Source: Neoceratodus forsteri (taxonomy: Eukaryota; Chordata; Ceratodontiformes; Ceratodontidae). From it: a DNA stretch of 64,000 bases. The notes beneath the pieces are model-generated. The model was not told the DNA's origin. It worked only from the letters and a program-made list of their open reading frames with translations, and ran no database searches. The stretch is taken from positions 1,078,631,001 to 1,078,695,000 of the forward strand of contig CM057453.1 of NCBI GenBank assembly GCA_016271365.2. Direction: 5' to 3'. This document shows positions 12,480 through 25,323 of this stretch, one piece after another (the first letter of the stretch is position 1; each line of letters begins with the position of its first letter). The translations under genes and the position numbers were made by a program.

Positions 12480-13120
12480 ACATCTCACAAATTTGTGAGC
12501 TGGAGAAATGGGTCAGCGATATGGAGAACTCTTACTCCGGTGTTGCAGTGGAGAGGAACGGCTTGCTACCCACTATAGCCAAACTCGGGAAGCGAGTAGA
12601 CGATCAAGAGAATCGTTCTTGTCGTTCTAACATCCAGATAATTGGGCTGCCTGAAGGGATGGAGGGGAGGAATCCTAAAGCAGGGATCCACCACTGGCTG
12701 GTTAACCAACTGGGCCTTCTGGAGGAGGCAGTGGACTTTGAAATAGAGTGTGCCCACTGAGTGGGCCCGCTGCCAAACCAGGGAGATTGACCCTAGCACT
12801 GTTTAGTTAAATACTTGCGATATGGAAATAAAGAGACTGTATTACAAGAAGCTAAAATGTCTGGTCCCATTAAAATTGGAAATACCAAAGTCCATGTCTA
12901 TCAGGACTTCAGCAGGGAGCTCCAATCTAAGTGCCAAAAATTCAATCAAGCCAAAAATAAGTCATATAGGCATGGATGGAAATTCTCCTTCATGTAACCA
13001 GCTCGTTTATGGGTGGATAGGCTGGGGCAAAGGCCTCTGTATTTTGCCTGCCACAAGATGGCAGAAAATTGGATAGAAGAGGAGGAGGAGGCCAGGAGGG
13101 AGAAAGTGCAGCCTGAAGCA
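12480..13120 (+). pseudogene. ORF1 remnant of L1/Tx1 LINE (RNA-binding protein type)
   Basis: The first frame (12521-12760) contains KRVDDQENRSCRSNIQIIGL, then PEG and AVDFEIECAH; this is the L1 ORF1 pattern of a short coiled coil followed by an RRM-like domain (LENRSRRNN[IL]R..GLPE). A second frame (12815-12997) carries RYGNKETVLQEAKMSG and VHVYQDFSRELQSKC, the C-terminal domain. A stop and a frame shift near 12,760-12,815 separate them. In L1 elements ORF1p coats the RNA as a trimer; this copy cannot make an intact protein. Confidence 0.75.
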
Positions 13121-14170
13121 GTGATAGTACTGGTGTTTCATAATAATGGTGCTTTAATGATTGTTCCGCAGATACAAATCCAAAGCCATCCTTTTCCCTA
13201 TCTCTACCATATACCTGGAGCTCTTATTTCCTCTCCAAGTGATTGAGGGCTCACGGGGGACACAAATGTAGTATCTCATAGCCAGCGGCCTATGAATCAC
13301 AGTGTCCTCCCTGGTAACTTGGCTGCCTTGGGCCTGCGCACGGGTACCAGCTAGGGTGATTACTCAGTTTGGTTTTCCAGGCTCCCAAGGATTGTACACC
13401 ACGCTCTTTTCACAATCTCACCCTTTATACCATGACAGAGGAGTGGGGAGATGTGAAAATCTACCTCCTGATGATTGAAGGGTCAAGCAAGGATGAAATT
13501 TCTGATTTACCCTCCTTGTTTGATTGGCTGGGCAGGTCTGCTGGTAACATAGGATCTAGATCTGATGTCTGTACTAGAATTCTGGGCTAGTGGAGGAACT
13601 CTATTTTTGAACAGGGACCCTAAGTTCAGCTGGGCTACTTGACTTCATGTGGATCTGCACTAACATTGCCCTGATTGGCATATTTTTATTTGTAGGCCTC
13701 CTCGGAGATGCCAGCAGGTTGATAACTTCACCCTTTTCAAAATGCCCGACTGTGCCTGGGGGTATGGGTAGCGACGGGCATGCTCTCCCTTTTCTTTTGG
13801 ATGTGCACTCTTTTTTTGTTATCATGGCTAAAAAAATATTTTACTATTTGTGGGCTGACTACTGGATTATGGAATGCAGACATATGTTCTATACATCATA
13901 ATACATCTGTTCCACAAACTTTGACTTTCCAAGTTGCACTGTTGTACTTCGCCAGTTGGCTTTATAACCATTTAAATGGGTTTTGTTGTTTTTATACAGT
14001 ATTCAGCTGTTATACAATGTTTTTGTATTGATAAGGTTAGTAGCACTTCTACTAATGGCCATCAAGATTGGCAAGATGTTTAGTATCTGCCTTCTGTATG
14101 TAGTGGGAATGCTGGCGGGTTTCAACTCACTGGGCTGGGTGGGATAATGATCCCTGTTGGACATGGGGTA
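13121..14170 (+). other. L1/Tx1 interval where the ORF2 endonuclease is expected
   Basis: No endonuclease motif (such as a GDFN or SDH-type box) can be found in any forward frame. Part (13,640-14,030) is T-rich with hydrophobic spurious ORFs, resembling an inter-ORF spacer. The simplest reading is a deletion of the endonuclease, though extreme decay cannot be excluded. Confidence 0.5.
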
Positions 14171-17100
14171 CAATTTACTTGACCCCTTCCTCCTGAGGAA
14201 TCAGGAATACCTTCTTCACATGGGGAAAAGTCTGCAAGAATTCTTGCAATTTAATCATTGAGGTAATACCTCTCACTGTATTTGTTGGGAAGCCTTGAAG
14301 GCTTATGTGAGAGGGCAAACCATCTCCTTCACCTCACATGCTAGAGGTAATGTGATGAGAGAGCTAGAGTTCCTTAGAAACAAAATTGCAGCCTGTGAAA
14401 GAGCCCATATGTTAAATCCTACAACAGCCGAGTATGCGATTATTCAAAAGTTGAAATGGAGGTTTAACACCTTGTCTAGTGTGCAGCTGGAGAGGATCAT
14501 CCTCCTGTCTAATGTGGGTGCATACTTTGACGGGGACAGGGCGGGAAAGTATTTAGCCTGGCATTTGAAATGAAAAGAGATGGTGAGAACAGTGGGTCAG
14601 CTTCACGATGCTCAGGGGAACTTGGTGCAGAGTTCGAGGGAGATAGGAGATGCCTTTGGTGCATTCTACAAATCCCTTTATACCTCTGAATGTGATCCCT
14701 CTCAGGAGGAGTATGACACCTTTTTTGAAGGGATACCCCTCAATAAACTAAGTGTGGAGGAAGCTGAGGGGTTGGACTCTCCATTGACTAAACAGGAGAT
14801 CCGGGCAACCTTGAGGTCTTTAAGGAGTGGGAAAGCCCTGGGGTCAGATGGCTTTCCTACTGATTTTTATAAAGCCATTGAGGACCACCTCATGAACCCC
14901 CTGTTCGATGCTGTTGAGGAGGATCTTTTAACGGGTGAGTTGCCCCCATCTACATGGTCTGCAATAATCACAATATTGCCAAAGCCGGGTAAGGATGCCA
15001 CCAAATGCGCCTCTTACAGGCCAATTTCACTGCTTACTGCAGACTGTAAAATTGTTGCAAAAGCTCTTGCCTCTAGGCTAGAGGTGATGTTACTGGGCAT
15101 TATTCACTCGTATCAATCTGGCTTTGTAAAGGGTTGAATGGAGAAGAATAACATCTGGCACACTCTAAACATCATACTCAGGTGGGCCCATACTAAATGA
15201 ATGCATGGAGCAGCGGTAGTGGCTTGAGACACTGAGAATGCTTTTGACCATGTGGAATGGGGGTATTTGTTCAATACCCTGGGGAGACTGGCAGTGGGTC
15301 CTGCTTTTTGCTCTTGGGTTCAAGTGCTATATCAGGGCCCCCAGGTGCAGGTTATAGTCAATGGTTGGCTGTCTAGCTCCTTTAAGCTGGACAGAGGAAC
15401 ACGTCAGGGGTGTCCACTGTCCCCATTGCTGTATGTACTGTCGCTGGAACCACTGGGCGCATATCTAGGAGCTCACACAGGGATAAGAGGTTTCTGGGGG
15501 TGGGGGCCGGGAGCATAAAATTGCTATGTATGCAGATGACCAATTACTGTATCTGCAAAATCCGGCTGAGGACCTACCAGTGGTCCATAGGTTAATGTAG
15601 GCATTTGGGGCTATTTCAGGGCATAGGGTCAATTGGTCAATCGAGCCCAACTAATCGCCCACTTGGGAGGACTCCAATTGGTTCATAAGTTGAAATACCT
15701 AGGTGTGCAAATCTCTGCCTCCTTAGGAGCGCTATATAATTTGAATCTGAAACCCTTATTGATAGGGATCACAGAGGACTGTGAGAGATGGGCTGCATTG
15801 CCCCTCTCCCTGCTGGGTAGAGTGGGGGTTATAAAAATGACAATACTGCATAAGGTACTATATTTGTACCAGGCACTTCCCATTAGGAAAGAAGAAACTC
15901 ACTTCAAACAATTAGAAGCGATCACACTCAAGTTCCTATGGTAAGGGAGGGGTGAGCTAAAGTTAAAAGAGCCCTACTGAAGAGATCGCCCGTGAAGGGA
16001 GGAGCAGGGCTACCACATTTTAAGGAAAATATTGGGCTGCTCAATTGGCTTTTATACCCAATAGGAAACTCGGGTACAGATTGCCCTTGGTTGGGTCTGG
16101 AGGAGGCTCTACTATAAGGCAATCTCTGAAATGACGTGTTAGTCGGGACCTTGCAAGGCCTGGGTGATGTGTGACTGGGCAACCCCTTTACTGCCACTAC
16201 ATTACATGCCTGGATCTGGGCCCATAAATGTGTGCTTTACGCTAAGGGGAAAATCTCCAAATCTCAGTCTGCTCCTTTTTATGTAATCTGGAGGGGGGTG
16301 TACAACAATGATGGTACTGCATTTATGGGTGTGGAGGAAGAGGGGTCTCCTATCGATTTATCAATTATATGAAGGGGGCCTGATAAAGAGTTTTACACAA
16401 ATATGTACTGAATGAAAAGTTCCTGCTGGGGACTTTTTTCTTTACCTGATAATTTGACAACGGTGTGGGACTACTCTCACTGCTCTGAATGGTTCTGCTG
16501 ACCCCTCCCCCATAGAAGAAGAATTGTTCCAGCCTCAACCAGGAAAACAAACCCTGTCTATTTACTAACATGCATTTCTCTTCTCCCTTCTGCAGGAGTG
16601 AAACCCTAGCCAAGAAAAATGGAGTGAGGACCTCCTTCTGCCTCTAGACCAGGAGACCTGGACTTTGGCATGCTCCTACTACTTACAATGTTCACGCAGT
16701 AATAAACTGAGGCAAATTCAGTTATTTTTTTTTTTGCACAGGGCATATGCAACCCCTAAGTAGCTACATGAGTTAGATGCCACCAGATCACAATTCTGTC
16801 CTAAATGTACAACTGAAGAAGCATATTTTATCCACTTGGCACTCACATGCTCCAAGGTGGCTCCCTTTTGCCACCTTATGCATAACATAATGACTGGGGT
16901 CCTTGGTTACAGCCCATCCAAATCCCATCTGGAACTGTTGCTTGGGGCAGATCCTTCTCATCCGAATCGGAGGGAGTCTAATCCCATCTGGTTTATTGCT
17001 CTTATTAATGCCAGGAGAACTATTGCACAGTTGTGGATGTCACCAACCCCTCCTTCTATCATTAGATGGGTACAAAATATGAAATCCTGTATGGTGCTAG

Positions 17101-17290
17101 AACAGGCTCAGTTGAGTACCCAGGGCAAGTTACCCCAATTATGGGAAAATTGAGTACCATGGCTATTAGCAGTGGAGGCTGGTCTTATTCTGAACTGAAG
17201 CTTGGAATGACCATTAAGTGGTCAGTAGTGGAAAGGGTGCTCTTTGCGCTGAGTATCCCACATTGTAAAGTATGGCATTGTATGGTATAA
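14170..17290 (+). pseudogene. ORF2 remnant of L1/Tx1 LINE (reverse transcriptase and Cys-rich C terminus)
   Basis: Readable blocks in order: WEALKAYVRGQTISFTSHAR (about 14,287); FYKSLYTSE near 14,667; SGKALGSDGFPTDFY near 14,829 and SYRPISLLTADCKIVAKALA near 15,013, the fingers of an L1-type reverse transcriptase; RGTRQGCPLSPLLYVLSLEP near 15,395; catalytic Y-A-D-D intact at 15529-15540 but in a different frame from the preceding block; GRVGVIKMTILHKVLYLYQA near 15,820. Near 16,797 a CPKC...H...C cluster marks the C-terminal Cys-rich domain. Several frame shifts and stops, and no visible endonuclease, make it inactive. The blocks match the Tx1 branch of L1 from vertebrates. Confidence 0.8.
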
Positions 17291-17520
17291 AGTCAGGCAG
17301 ATAACAATAGGCAGCAACATTTCTTCATGTGTATAAGACCAAACACGTTTCTGCAAATTGTAACCTTATGGCAGTAACAGTAGTGGCCCCAGATGATATA
17401 GCACAATGCATGGACATATCTGTAATGCAGGGTTAAGAATGTCTTGATCTGGTTGTAATGTAAGCTCATCTACATTCTCAATAAATAAATTTTACAAAAA
17501 AAAAAAAGAAGGTTTAAGAG

Positions 17521-19468
17521 GACACAGAAAGAGGAAGATAGGGAGAGTTACCAGGAGAAACAAAGAGTGGCAGAGAAAGTAGTTAGAAGCACAAAGGCAC
17601 AAATGGAGGAGAATATTGCCCAATCAGTAAAAAAAGGGGTAAAACATTCTTTAGAAATATACATAAGAAGGGAAAGACCAAAGAAGGGATAATTAGGCTG
17701 AAAGGGGAAGGAGAAAGGTTGGGAGGAAAAAGACTAAAAAAAAGGCAGACATATTGAACAATTACTTTTGTTCAGTATTTATAAGGGAAGGTGTAGGTGA
17801 TGGTCCAAAGATAAGGAACAAGGGCATTAATGGAATGGAGGTGAACACTAGTTATTTTACAGAGGAGACAGACCTCAAGGAACTAGTGCAATTAGAAGTA
17901 GAAAAGGCAATGGGACTGGATAGGGTGCACCCTAGGATATTGAAGCAGTTCAAGGAAGTGCTGGCTACACCACTGACAGCTCTGTTCAACCTATCACTAG
18001 AAACAGGGGAGTTTCCAGGGGACTGGAGGAGGGAAAATGTGGTCCCACTACACAAAAATGGAAATAGTGAGGAGGCAGGAAATTACAGACTTGTCAGCCT
18101 GACTTCAGCAGTAGTTAAAGTAATGGGTTCACTACTGAAGGAAAGAATTTGGAAATACCTTGCAACTGGTGGATTACAGGATCTGAGGCATCATGGGTTC
18201 ACAGGGGGAAGGTCTTGCCAGACAAATCTGATCAAGTTTTTTGACTTGTTGACCAAGGAAGTGGATCACAGAGGAGTGGTAGATGTGGCCTACCTACATA
18301 TCAGTAAAACCTTCAACACCATTCCACTTAGAAGACTGGTGAGCAAGCTGGACAACCTAGGAGTAGGACCAAAAGTAGTAAAATGGGTAAGAAGTTGGCT
18401 AAGCAATAGGAGTCAGAGGGTGTTGGTAAATTGGGTACACTCTAGAGAAGGCAAGGTGACAAGTGGGATACGCCAGGGGTCAGTACAAGATTCGGTCCAC
18501 TTCAATGTCTTTATTAGTAACATTGTGGAAGGGTTGGATGGGAAAGTATGCCTGTCTTTGGATGACACAAAAGTCTGCAACAGAGTGGATACACCGGGGG
18601 AGGGATGGTGGACAATCTGAAAAAGCTGGAAGACTGGTCAAGGGAATGGCAGCTGTGTTATAAATGCAAAAAAGTGCTAAATTATGCAGTTGGGGCACAG
18701 AAACCCAGGAGCAATGTACCAATTGAGCAGGGAGGTATTAGCAATCACAAAACAGGAAAGGGAACTAGGGGCAAAAATTTCCGATGACCTGAACATAGTC
18801 TAGCAGTGTGATAAGGCAGTGGGGAAGGCTAACAAGATGCTCAGGAGCATAGAGAGGGGCATCATCAGCAGAAGGAGTGAGGCAGTATTACACCTGTATA
18901 AATCACTGGTAAGACCCCACTTCGAGTACTGTGTCGAGTTCTGGAGGTCCCACCTCAGGAAGGACATAGATTAGGTGGAGGTGGTACAAATGAGGGCTAC
19001 CAAAATTGTGCAGGGCCAGCGTCAAAAGCCCTATGAGGAAAGATTCAAGGAACTAAATATGTACTCTCAAGAGAAAAGGAGGGAAAGGGGGGTTATGATA
19101 GAAATGTTCAAATGCCTTACAGGTATTAATAAGGTGCAGGATGGTAGCATTTTCCATAGAAAAAGATGCTCCAGGACAAAGGGCCATGCTATGAAGCTGG
19201 ATGGGATGTGGAGAAACACTTCTTAAAGGAGAGGGTGTTGGACACCTGGAACAGCCTCCCAACAGACATGGTGGGTGCTAAAACAGTAACAGGATTAAGG
19301 CATGCATGGGATAGACACAAGGGGACCTTAGATGTAAGGCAAGGGGGTGAGAAGACCAGAGATCAAGTAGGGTTTGTGGTGGCACAGTATGTAGGGAATA
19401 TAGGACAGACTATGTGGGCCAAGAGGTTCTTATCTGCCAACATCTTCTATGTTTCTTTGTTTCTATGT
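17521..19468 (+). pseudogene. CR1 LINE copy A, 3' portion (reverse transcriptase to 3' end)
   Basis: The longest open stretch (17754-18620, 288 codons) spans the CR1 reverse transcriptase: MNNYFCSVF, VEKAMGLDRVHPRILKQF, GNYRLVSLTSAVVKVM, LQDLRHHGFTGGRSCQTNLI and VTSGIRQGS. The catalytic box reads S-L-D-D instead of F-A-D-D, so the enzyme would be dead even if translated. Later frames continue the CR1 C-terminal region (VVQMRATKIVQG near 18,980; HFLKERVLDTWNSLPTD near 19,216). The copy ends in the CR1-type 3' repeat (TTCTATGTTTCTTTG) at 19,447-19,468. It is continuous with 11748-12051 once the L1/Tx1 insertion is removed. Confidence 0.85.
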
Positions 19469-22374
19469 AGCCACGCAATTGCTTCTGAGACTAACTGCTG
19501 GCTATCTAGAACCCCAACACTTCTTCTAGTCCAAATGATGTGCTACACAATGCCAATGAGATCTAAACTATGCCTTGAGACACAAAGCTAGATGCTATCT
19601 TGTTAGCTTCTATCATTGCTTCCAGATCCTAGTAACATATTTCAAAAGACAAAATATATGTCATATTGCTATTCCAAATGATACTTCTTTGATGAATGCC
19701 ATCATCTATAATATGATTAGAATTAGAAATCAGTTGGATAAGGTTTAAGCTACAATATAATTTATGTTTTCTCCTAATGGAGATGAATGATAATAATATG
19801 TGCACACACATTAGATGTTGAATAAATATCTATTCATATATTTACTCCTTTAATGGCAGTGAACTAATTCTGCATTCAGATATGCATGTTACCATATGAT
19901 AATAATAATAATGTTTCAAAACCACTTTTTAAAACCCAATACAATATAGACTGACTCCATCCAGTGGTAAATTTCATAGGCCATGCCATTGAAACCCCTT
20001 ATACACAGCTGTGCAATAATTACATATGTTTTCTTTTATATTATTATGTTAAATGCCCCTCACCAGGTGTCATTTAAAGACAATTGATATTACACAAGAT
20101 TATTATCTTAAAATCTTAGAATGCTCTATCAAACCATTTTAAAATGCACAGTAGTAAGTAACTAGTACTATCTAATACTGAAAATAATACTCATGAAATT
20201 TAAAATTACAATTTCTTGTAAATAACCTCTTAAAACTAGTAGATAAATAGTTTGACTGTAACCACATTGTCCATTCAGGAATTATAAAAACAAAGAACAA
20301 CAGATAATCCAAAAATTAGGTTCAATTTACTTAACTGTCCTGGAGAGGTTTTATCACCAGCCCAGAATGATTGGAGCATCACTGTCTCTGCATTTAATCT
20401 TCTAGTATCCATTGCAGAATAATAGGAATAAAAAGATATGAACTATTTACTGAAGCAATTTTATTTTCAGTTAATAGTCTCACAGTTCAGTCTCAGTAGC
20501 ATACAGTTCAAGGGAAATAAATCAAAGCACTAAACATGGTATATGTTGTTCTGGGGTATGTCAAGCTTCGGATGGGTTGAAGCACTATGCCGCTGGCTGA
20601 GATAATTTATCACCTGAGAAGTGATGCTATACCCATGACACACACTGTGGAGTGCATTATTTCTATTATACAATTGCTCATCTTTACACAGAAAAAAGTT
20701 AACAAAATAAAAATACATTTTAAAATAGTTTTTTTGTTGATTTTTGACAGTGCAAGCATATTAAGAAAAAAGTTAATTTTTTGCCCAATAGGTGATGCTG
20801 CCTTACTCCCACTTCCATTCATCTGTCTGCCCCTCCCCATTGTTTACTTTCTCAGTCTGTTCTCTCTCCACCCCCTCCACCCACACCCCCATGTGGCTCT
20901 GCTGCTGTAACTGATAGTTCAGTTCTGGTAATTTTTTTTCAGCAGTGGCAGTTGTAAAAAGTTGGTGTGTTTTGTCCCTCACTCCCCCACTTGCTCTGAT
21001 GAGCTCTGCAACTATTACTGATAGCTTCAATCACTTTTTATTTTCAGTAGTGCAGTTCCAAGTAGAGAGAAAGAGGACTGGTGGATTTCTGGTATTGGTA
21101 GAGGGATCAGGGAAAAGGATGCTATTGGCAATGATTGGCAGAGGAGCAGGTTCCAGACCAGAGGCTGTATAGTCTGGAGTGCAGAGTTCTGTGGTTGGGA
21201 GTTGTAGTTGCAAGTGTGACTGTTTAAAAAGGCTTCACCTGCATATGTGGTCTCTGGTATCCAGCAAAGCCACTCAGAGTGGTGGTTTGACTTCATTTCA
21301 AAATTAAGTGTTTTTACAGGCACATTGAGCACAGTTTGATGGTGAGATTAGAGGTTTTTGTGTAGGCAGGGTAATGACATAAAGGCAGACATTCCAATTA
21401 AGGTTCAGTGAGGTGTGGTGGCATGATTTTTGTGTAAGTGATATGATCATGTGTGTGCCTGAGCTTAACACAGTGACATTATGCTCAGATTACATCACTG
21501 TCTGGCCCACACTGCCCAATCAGAGTACAAGACATGTTCTTGCCAATGTATAATGAGAATGAATATCCAGACTACAAATGGACAACATTTTATCTGTACA
21601 CTTTCTGAATAAAGACTAGTGTCTCTGTTTAATGTAAGAATCCACAACACCTGTATCTCTGCAGCCAATAAATACATCTTGGGCCAGCAATTTCAGCATT
21701 TGCATAGAGCTAAAACACATATGTTAGCGGAATTAAAAAAGCTGATGTCTCTTTTCTAATAAATCATTAAAAAATGAAAATGAATGATCTTCCACTCTTA
21801 TGTGGTACAAGACCAGCAGTAATGTAAGCACTAATCTATGAGAGGGTGCTTGTTATGTTGGGATTTATCCACACCAGAAGTGGGTAAATACTAGCATAAT
21901 CCACATCCAGGAGTGGATTATCATGATTATACAACTGGTAGCAAGTAAAAGATTAAGAAAAAAAATTGTTACAGCAATTTTACTTGAACATTTTTTTTTA
22001 TTGATTTGGTGTGGAATATCCTTCTTCTGTATGTTAAATAGTTCTGTTTTGCTAAGTAGACCATTGTTGTATGAGATGCCTCCCCCCAACTCAGATACAT
22101 TACACACCATGCTTGCATTTTTTTTTATTGTGTCTTTTTTTAAGAGAGGGAGTGACAGCCGGGATGTTCCCTTCTTGTGAGAGGAAAGAGTAGTGTAGAT
22201 AGGGTCAGAAGCCAATTCCCCCCCCCCCCCAGCTTGTGACAGAATTCAGGCTTCAGGAGGACTTGAGAGCATTTCAGTTTAATGAACCTCATCTTCACTA
22301 TCGCAGCCGGCATCACTCTATAGCCACTTTCAGCCACAATCTCTTTCTCAGTGAAGGAGGGCTGGTACAGTACT
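19469..22374. other. AT-rich non-coding sequence
   Basis: About 2.9 kb without a recognisable gene or element. Contains an (ATA)n patch near 19,900-19,912 and a C13 run near 22,217-22,230. Short ORFs on both strands show no domain. Confidence 0.45.
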
Positions 22375-23012
22375 TTAAATATATCCAAAGAAAAGACTGG
22401 CACTGACTCTGTTATATGTAAAAATAAGATTTATTTCTTGTAGTTACAAGTCCAGCACTTCTACCTAGACCACCGAGAAAACAACCACTAACAAGTATCT
22501 CAACCAGTTTTGCTTGTGTGCGCTTCCTCAGGGTGGCCGGTCATGTGTATCATCAGAATATTTAAATAACTTCATGAACCTGAACACAGGTGTATTAAAT
22601 CAATCACACACACAACCCAATAATTATTAACCCACACTGTACACAAAGTGTCTCTGAGTAACAATATTAATGTAAATATCAAACATGGACTATTTATATT
22701 TCATTTGATGAATATATCAACAGCATTCCATGTTATATTGCAAATTATGTAAGGCTCCTGCATTGTGACCAAACTAAAATGTGTGTCATCAAAGTTAATA
22801 ACAAGCCATTAATTACAGTTGCTCATAAGATAGCAAGTAAGTGCTGGTGATAGTGCTAATCACAATGGGCTTATGTGCACCTACTTTTTGTGCGCATGGC
22901 CAAGGACATCTCATAATGAGTTGAAATTGTGGTACTGGTATGCTAGATACTGATGAAAGCTATCATTTTAATGATGGGAGGTCAAAAGAGTCATGTTAAT
23001 GATACTTATTCA
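22375..23012. repeat. Left inverted-repeat arm of pogo-like element
   Basis: Pairs with 24,678-25,323. It holds no coding sequence. The motif CTTCCTCAGGGTGGCCGGTC near 22,526 corresponds to a diverged complement near 25,170 in the right arm. Confidence 0.75.
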
Positions 23013-23109
23013 TTCAGTGTGTCTGAAACCTACAAGAAAAACTACAGTAGTAAAGAATATTAAAGTACAGTACCTTAATTTAATATGGAGGGATGGGGGG
23101 TGAGTAGCC

Positions 23110-24375
23110 TCAGTATTGAACCGTACCTCATTCAAGCATTGCAAGTGAGCTTCCGCAATTCCAGCTATCTGGAACCCCCGGACGCAGTCATCTCTTCACT
23201 CCTTTAGTTTCATAAAAGCTGACACCAACCACTCGGCATGCTTCTGTTTACTAGAAGATATCTTTAAATCCGTCTTGATTTTCTGAGGCTGAGAACCCGC
23301 ATTGAGTTGATCAGTTATTAATCCCATGTACCACTCCGTGAAAGCAATTTTTAAGAAATCTTTCAGGAGTTTGTTAATCGCCACATCGAGTGGCTGAAGA
23401 AGGTCTGTGCAAGATGCTGGAATGAACACGGGCGCAATATTCAGATCTTCCAACTTCTCTAAAACTGCAGGCGTGGTGTGTGCCCTGTATAAATCTAAAA
23501 ACAGTAGGGTACGTTGTTCCTCTGGTAGGTCATTTTCTGACACCACACTTTTTATGTAGGGCTCAAGAACACAGTTAATAGAGGATAGCATGGTGTCTGT
23601 GTTTGCTCAGTGATTTTCTGTTTGTGCGATGCTCCATCCAGGTGGAAAATTAAAGGGTGGCAGACTGGCAGAAGTCTTCCCTGATAGATAAGCTGGGGGG
23701 GGGGGATTCACTGGACAGTGTGCAGACCAGCAGTAAGGACACCTGTCTTTTGTCTCCTAGACCAGTAACTTCTACCTGTCTGACCCTTGACTCCTCCATC
23801 ATCCAGTGACTGCACGGCACAAGGTGAATGCTGATCTCATCTATATTAATGATGAGATCTGGTAGGACAAGTTCTTGCCTACATACCCAACTGATATGGG
23901 CAAGAAAATTGCTTTCAAGTTTGCAAAATCAGCAGGAGTTTTGTGGGTGGACTTAATACCGTTTCTCTTTACAAAACCCATGTGGCTGAAAAAATGCCAT
24001 GCCCACTGCTTTGTTATGCTCAATGTGCCTCCATATTATGACACCATTTTTGGATTACTAGCCTGCACTACTCCCACTGCTACTGCTGCGAGAACTCTAG
24101 CGTTCACAACAGCGCCCTCAGAACGAAGGCTTTTAATGATCTTTCTCATCTTGTTCACCACATCGTCCATTAAAAGAGTGGGGCAGCCACATGACTTGGT
24201 AGGTAATAAGGGTTCCATTACTGCAGGATCAGATAAAGTTTTCAGTTTATGAGGGGTAATGCACCTTGAATTTTCTAATTGTACTTTCATTTATCGTTAG
24301 CCCATACTTTGTATGATAGAGTCTCACTGTATTCATTAGTGAGGTCCCAGTTCAAGATATCCCTTCCTTCCCCCT
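23110..24375 (-). pseudogene. pogo-like DDE transposase, degenerate
   Basis: Minus-strand reading from 24,375 gives a helix-turn-helix-like N-terminal part (TKYGLTINESTIRKFKVHYP), then RSEGAVVNARVLAAVAVGVV (24,290 onward), a TAA stop at 24036-24038, and in the same frame WAWHFFSHMGFVKRNGIKST. A frame shift near 23,880 leads to LIINIDEISIHLVP, with the first catalytic Asp at 23839-23841. A further shift falls in a poly-C/poly-G run at 23695-23704. The last block (23591-23196) has LLFLDLYRAHTT and TDLLQPLDVAINK, supplying the second and third Asp with 35 residues between them (DD35D). Typical pogo transposases are around 500 residues; this copy carries at least two shifts and two stops. All three Asp codons survive. 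Confidence 0.8.
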
Positions 24376-24677
24376 TCCATATTGCACCCATCTATATGTT
24401 CTAATTATTCTAACTCATGGGATTGAAATATATGGCTGTTTTAATTATAATTTCAGGGCTGCAGTATTTTAACAGGATCATTGCGGTGATAGTGGATTTA
24501 AATTCCATTCGGCACTGTTGAAAATAAAAGTTGTATGTGAGATGAAATATGAAATTCCTGAGCATATGGCTACACGAACCTCCTTTAACATATTGAATCA
24601 TTCATTCACAATTGCCTTGCATAACCAAAAAATGGTTCTATTATTAAATGTGTGAAAAAAAAATTGTTAGTGTTGCA

Positions 24678-25057
24678 TATCATTAACATAACCCTCTTGA
24701 CCTTCCTCCATTAAAATTATAGATTTCATTTGGTATCTAGCATACCAGTAACACAATTTCAACTCTTTATGAGACATTCTTGGCTATGCACACAAAAAGT
24801 ATGTACACACGAGCCCACTACAATTAGCACTCTCACCAGCACTTACTTGCTATCTTACGAGCAACTGTGATGCAACTATGATTAATGGCTTGTTATTAAT
24901 TTTGATGACACGCATTTTAGTTTTGTCGCAGTATAGAAGCCCTTATTTAGTTTGAAATATAAAATGGAATGCTGTTGATATAGTCATCAAATGAAATATA
25001 AATAGTCTATGTTTGACATTAACTTTTACAGATTGTTACTCAGAAACACTCTGGGAA

Positions 25058-25096
<39 letters not shown>

Positions 25097-25323
25097 ATTG
25101 ATTCAATACACCTGTGTTCAGGTTTCTGAAATGATTTAAATACTGTGATGTTACACGTGACTGGTCTCCCTGAGGAAACACACATGAAACCAGTCAGGGA
25201 ATGTGGTCGTGACGTTGTTTTCTCCATGGTCCAGGTGGAAGTGCTGGATTTGTAACTACAAGAAATAAATCATATTTTTACATATAACAGAGTCTGTGCC
25301 AGTCTTTTCTTTAGATATTTATC
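24678..25323. repeat. Right inverted-repeat arm of pogo-like element
   Basis: Inverted partner of 22,375-23,012. It contains a (TG)17 microsatellite at 25061-25094 where the left arm has only a short CACACA run, so the microsatellite expanded after the arms diverged. Confidence 0.75.
25061..25094 (+). repeat. (TG)17 microsatellite
   Basis: Uninterrupted TG dinucleotides inside the right arm of the pogo-like element. Confidence 0.95.

Larger units (their letters stand above)
12052..17505 (+). mobile_element. L1/Tx1-clade LINE, about 5.45 kb, inserted in CR1 copy A
   Basis: The element starts GGGGCGTGGCTAGCTGGCAA, a GC-rich 5' end of the kind seen in L1/Tx1 elements. It carries an ORF1 remnant (about 12,480-13,120) and an ORF2 remnant (about 14,170-17,290), and ends AATAAATAAATTTTAC plus an A12 tail just before 17,506. 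It is flanked by the duplication at 12037-12051 and 17506-17520. The 5' end and tail are both present, but the ORF1-ORF2 interval lacks a recognisable endonuclease domain, so internal loss or heavy decay is implied. The insertion postdates CR1 copy A. Confidence 0.85.
22375..25323 (-). mobile_element. pogo/Tigger-like DNA transposon with about 640-bp inverted repeats
   Basis: Left arm 22,375-23,012 and right arm 24,678-25,323 are inverted copies. Shared blocks include AAAGAAAAGACTGGCAC at the outer end, TTATATGTAAAAAT, GATTTATTTCTTGTAGTTAC, AGTAAGTGCTGGTGA and TCTAGCATACCAGTA at the inner end. A degenerate DDE transposase lies between them on the minus strand. The arms differ at roughly one position in six by eye. 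pogo-family elements normally have short terminal repeats, so 640-bp arms are unusual; two independent MITE insertions flanking a transposase gene is the alternative. A TA target duplication is possible at either end but the exact ends are ambiguous. Confidence 0.75.
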
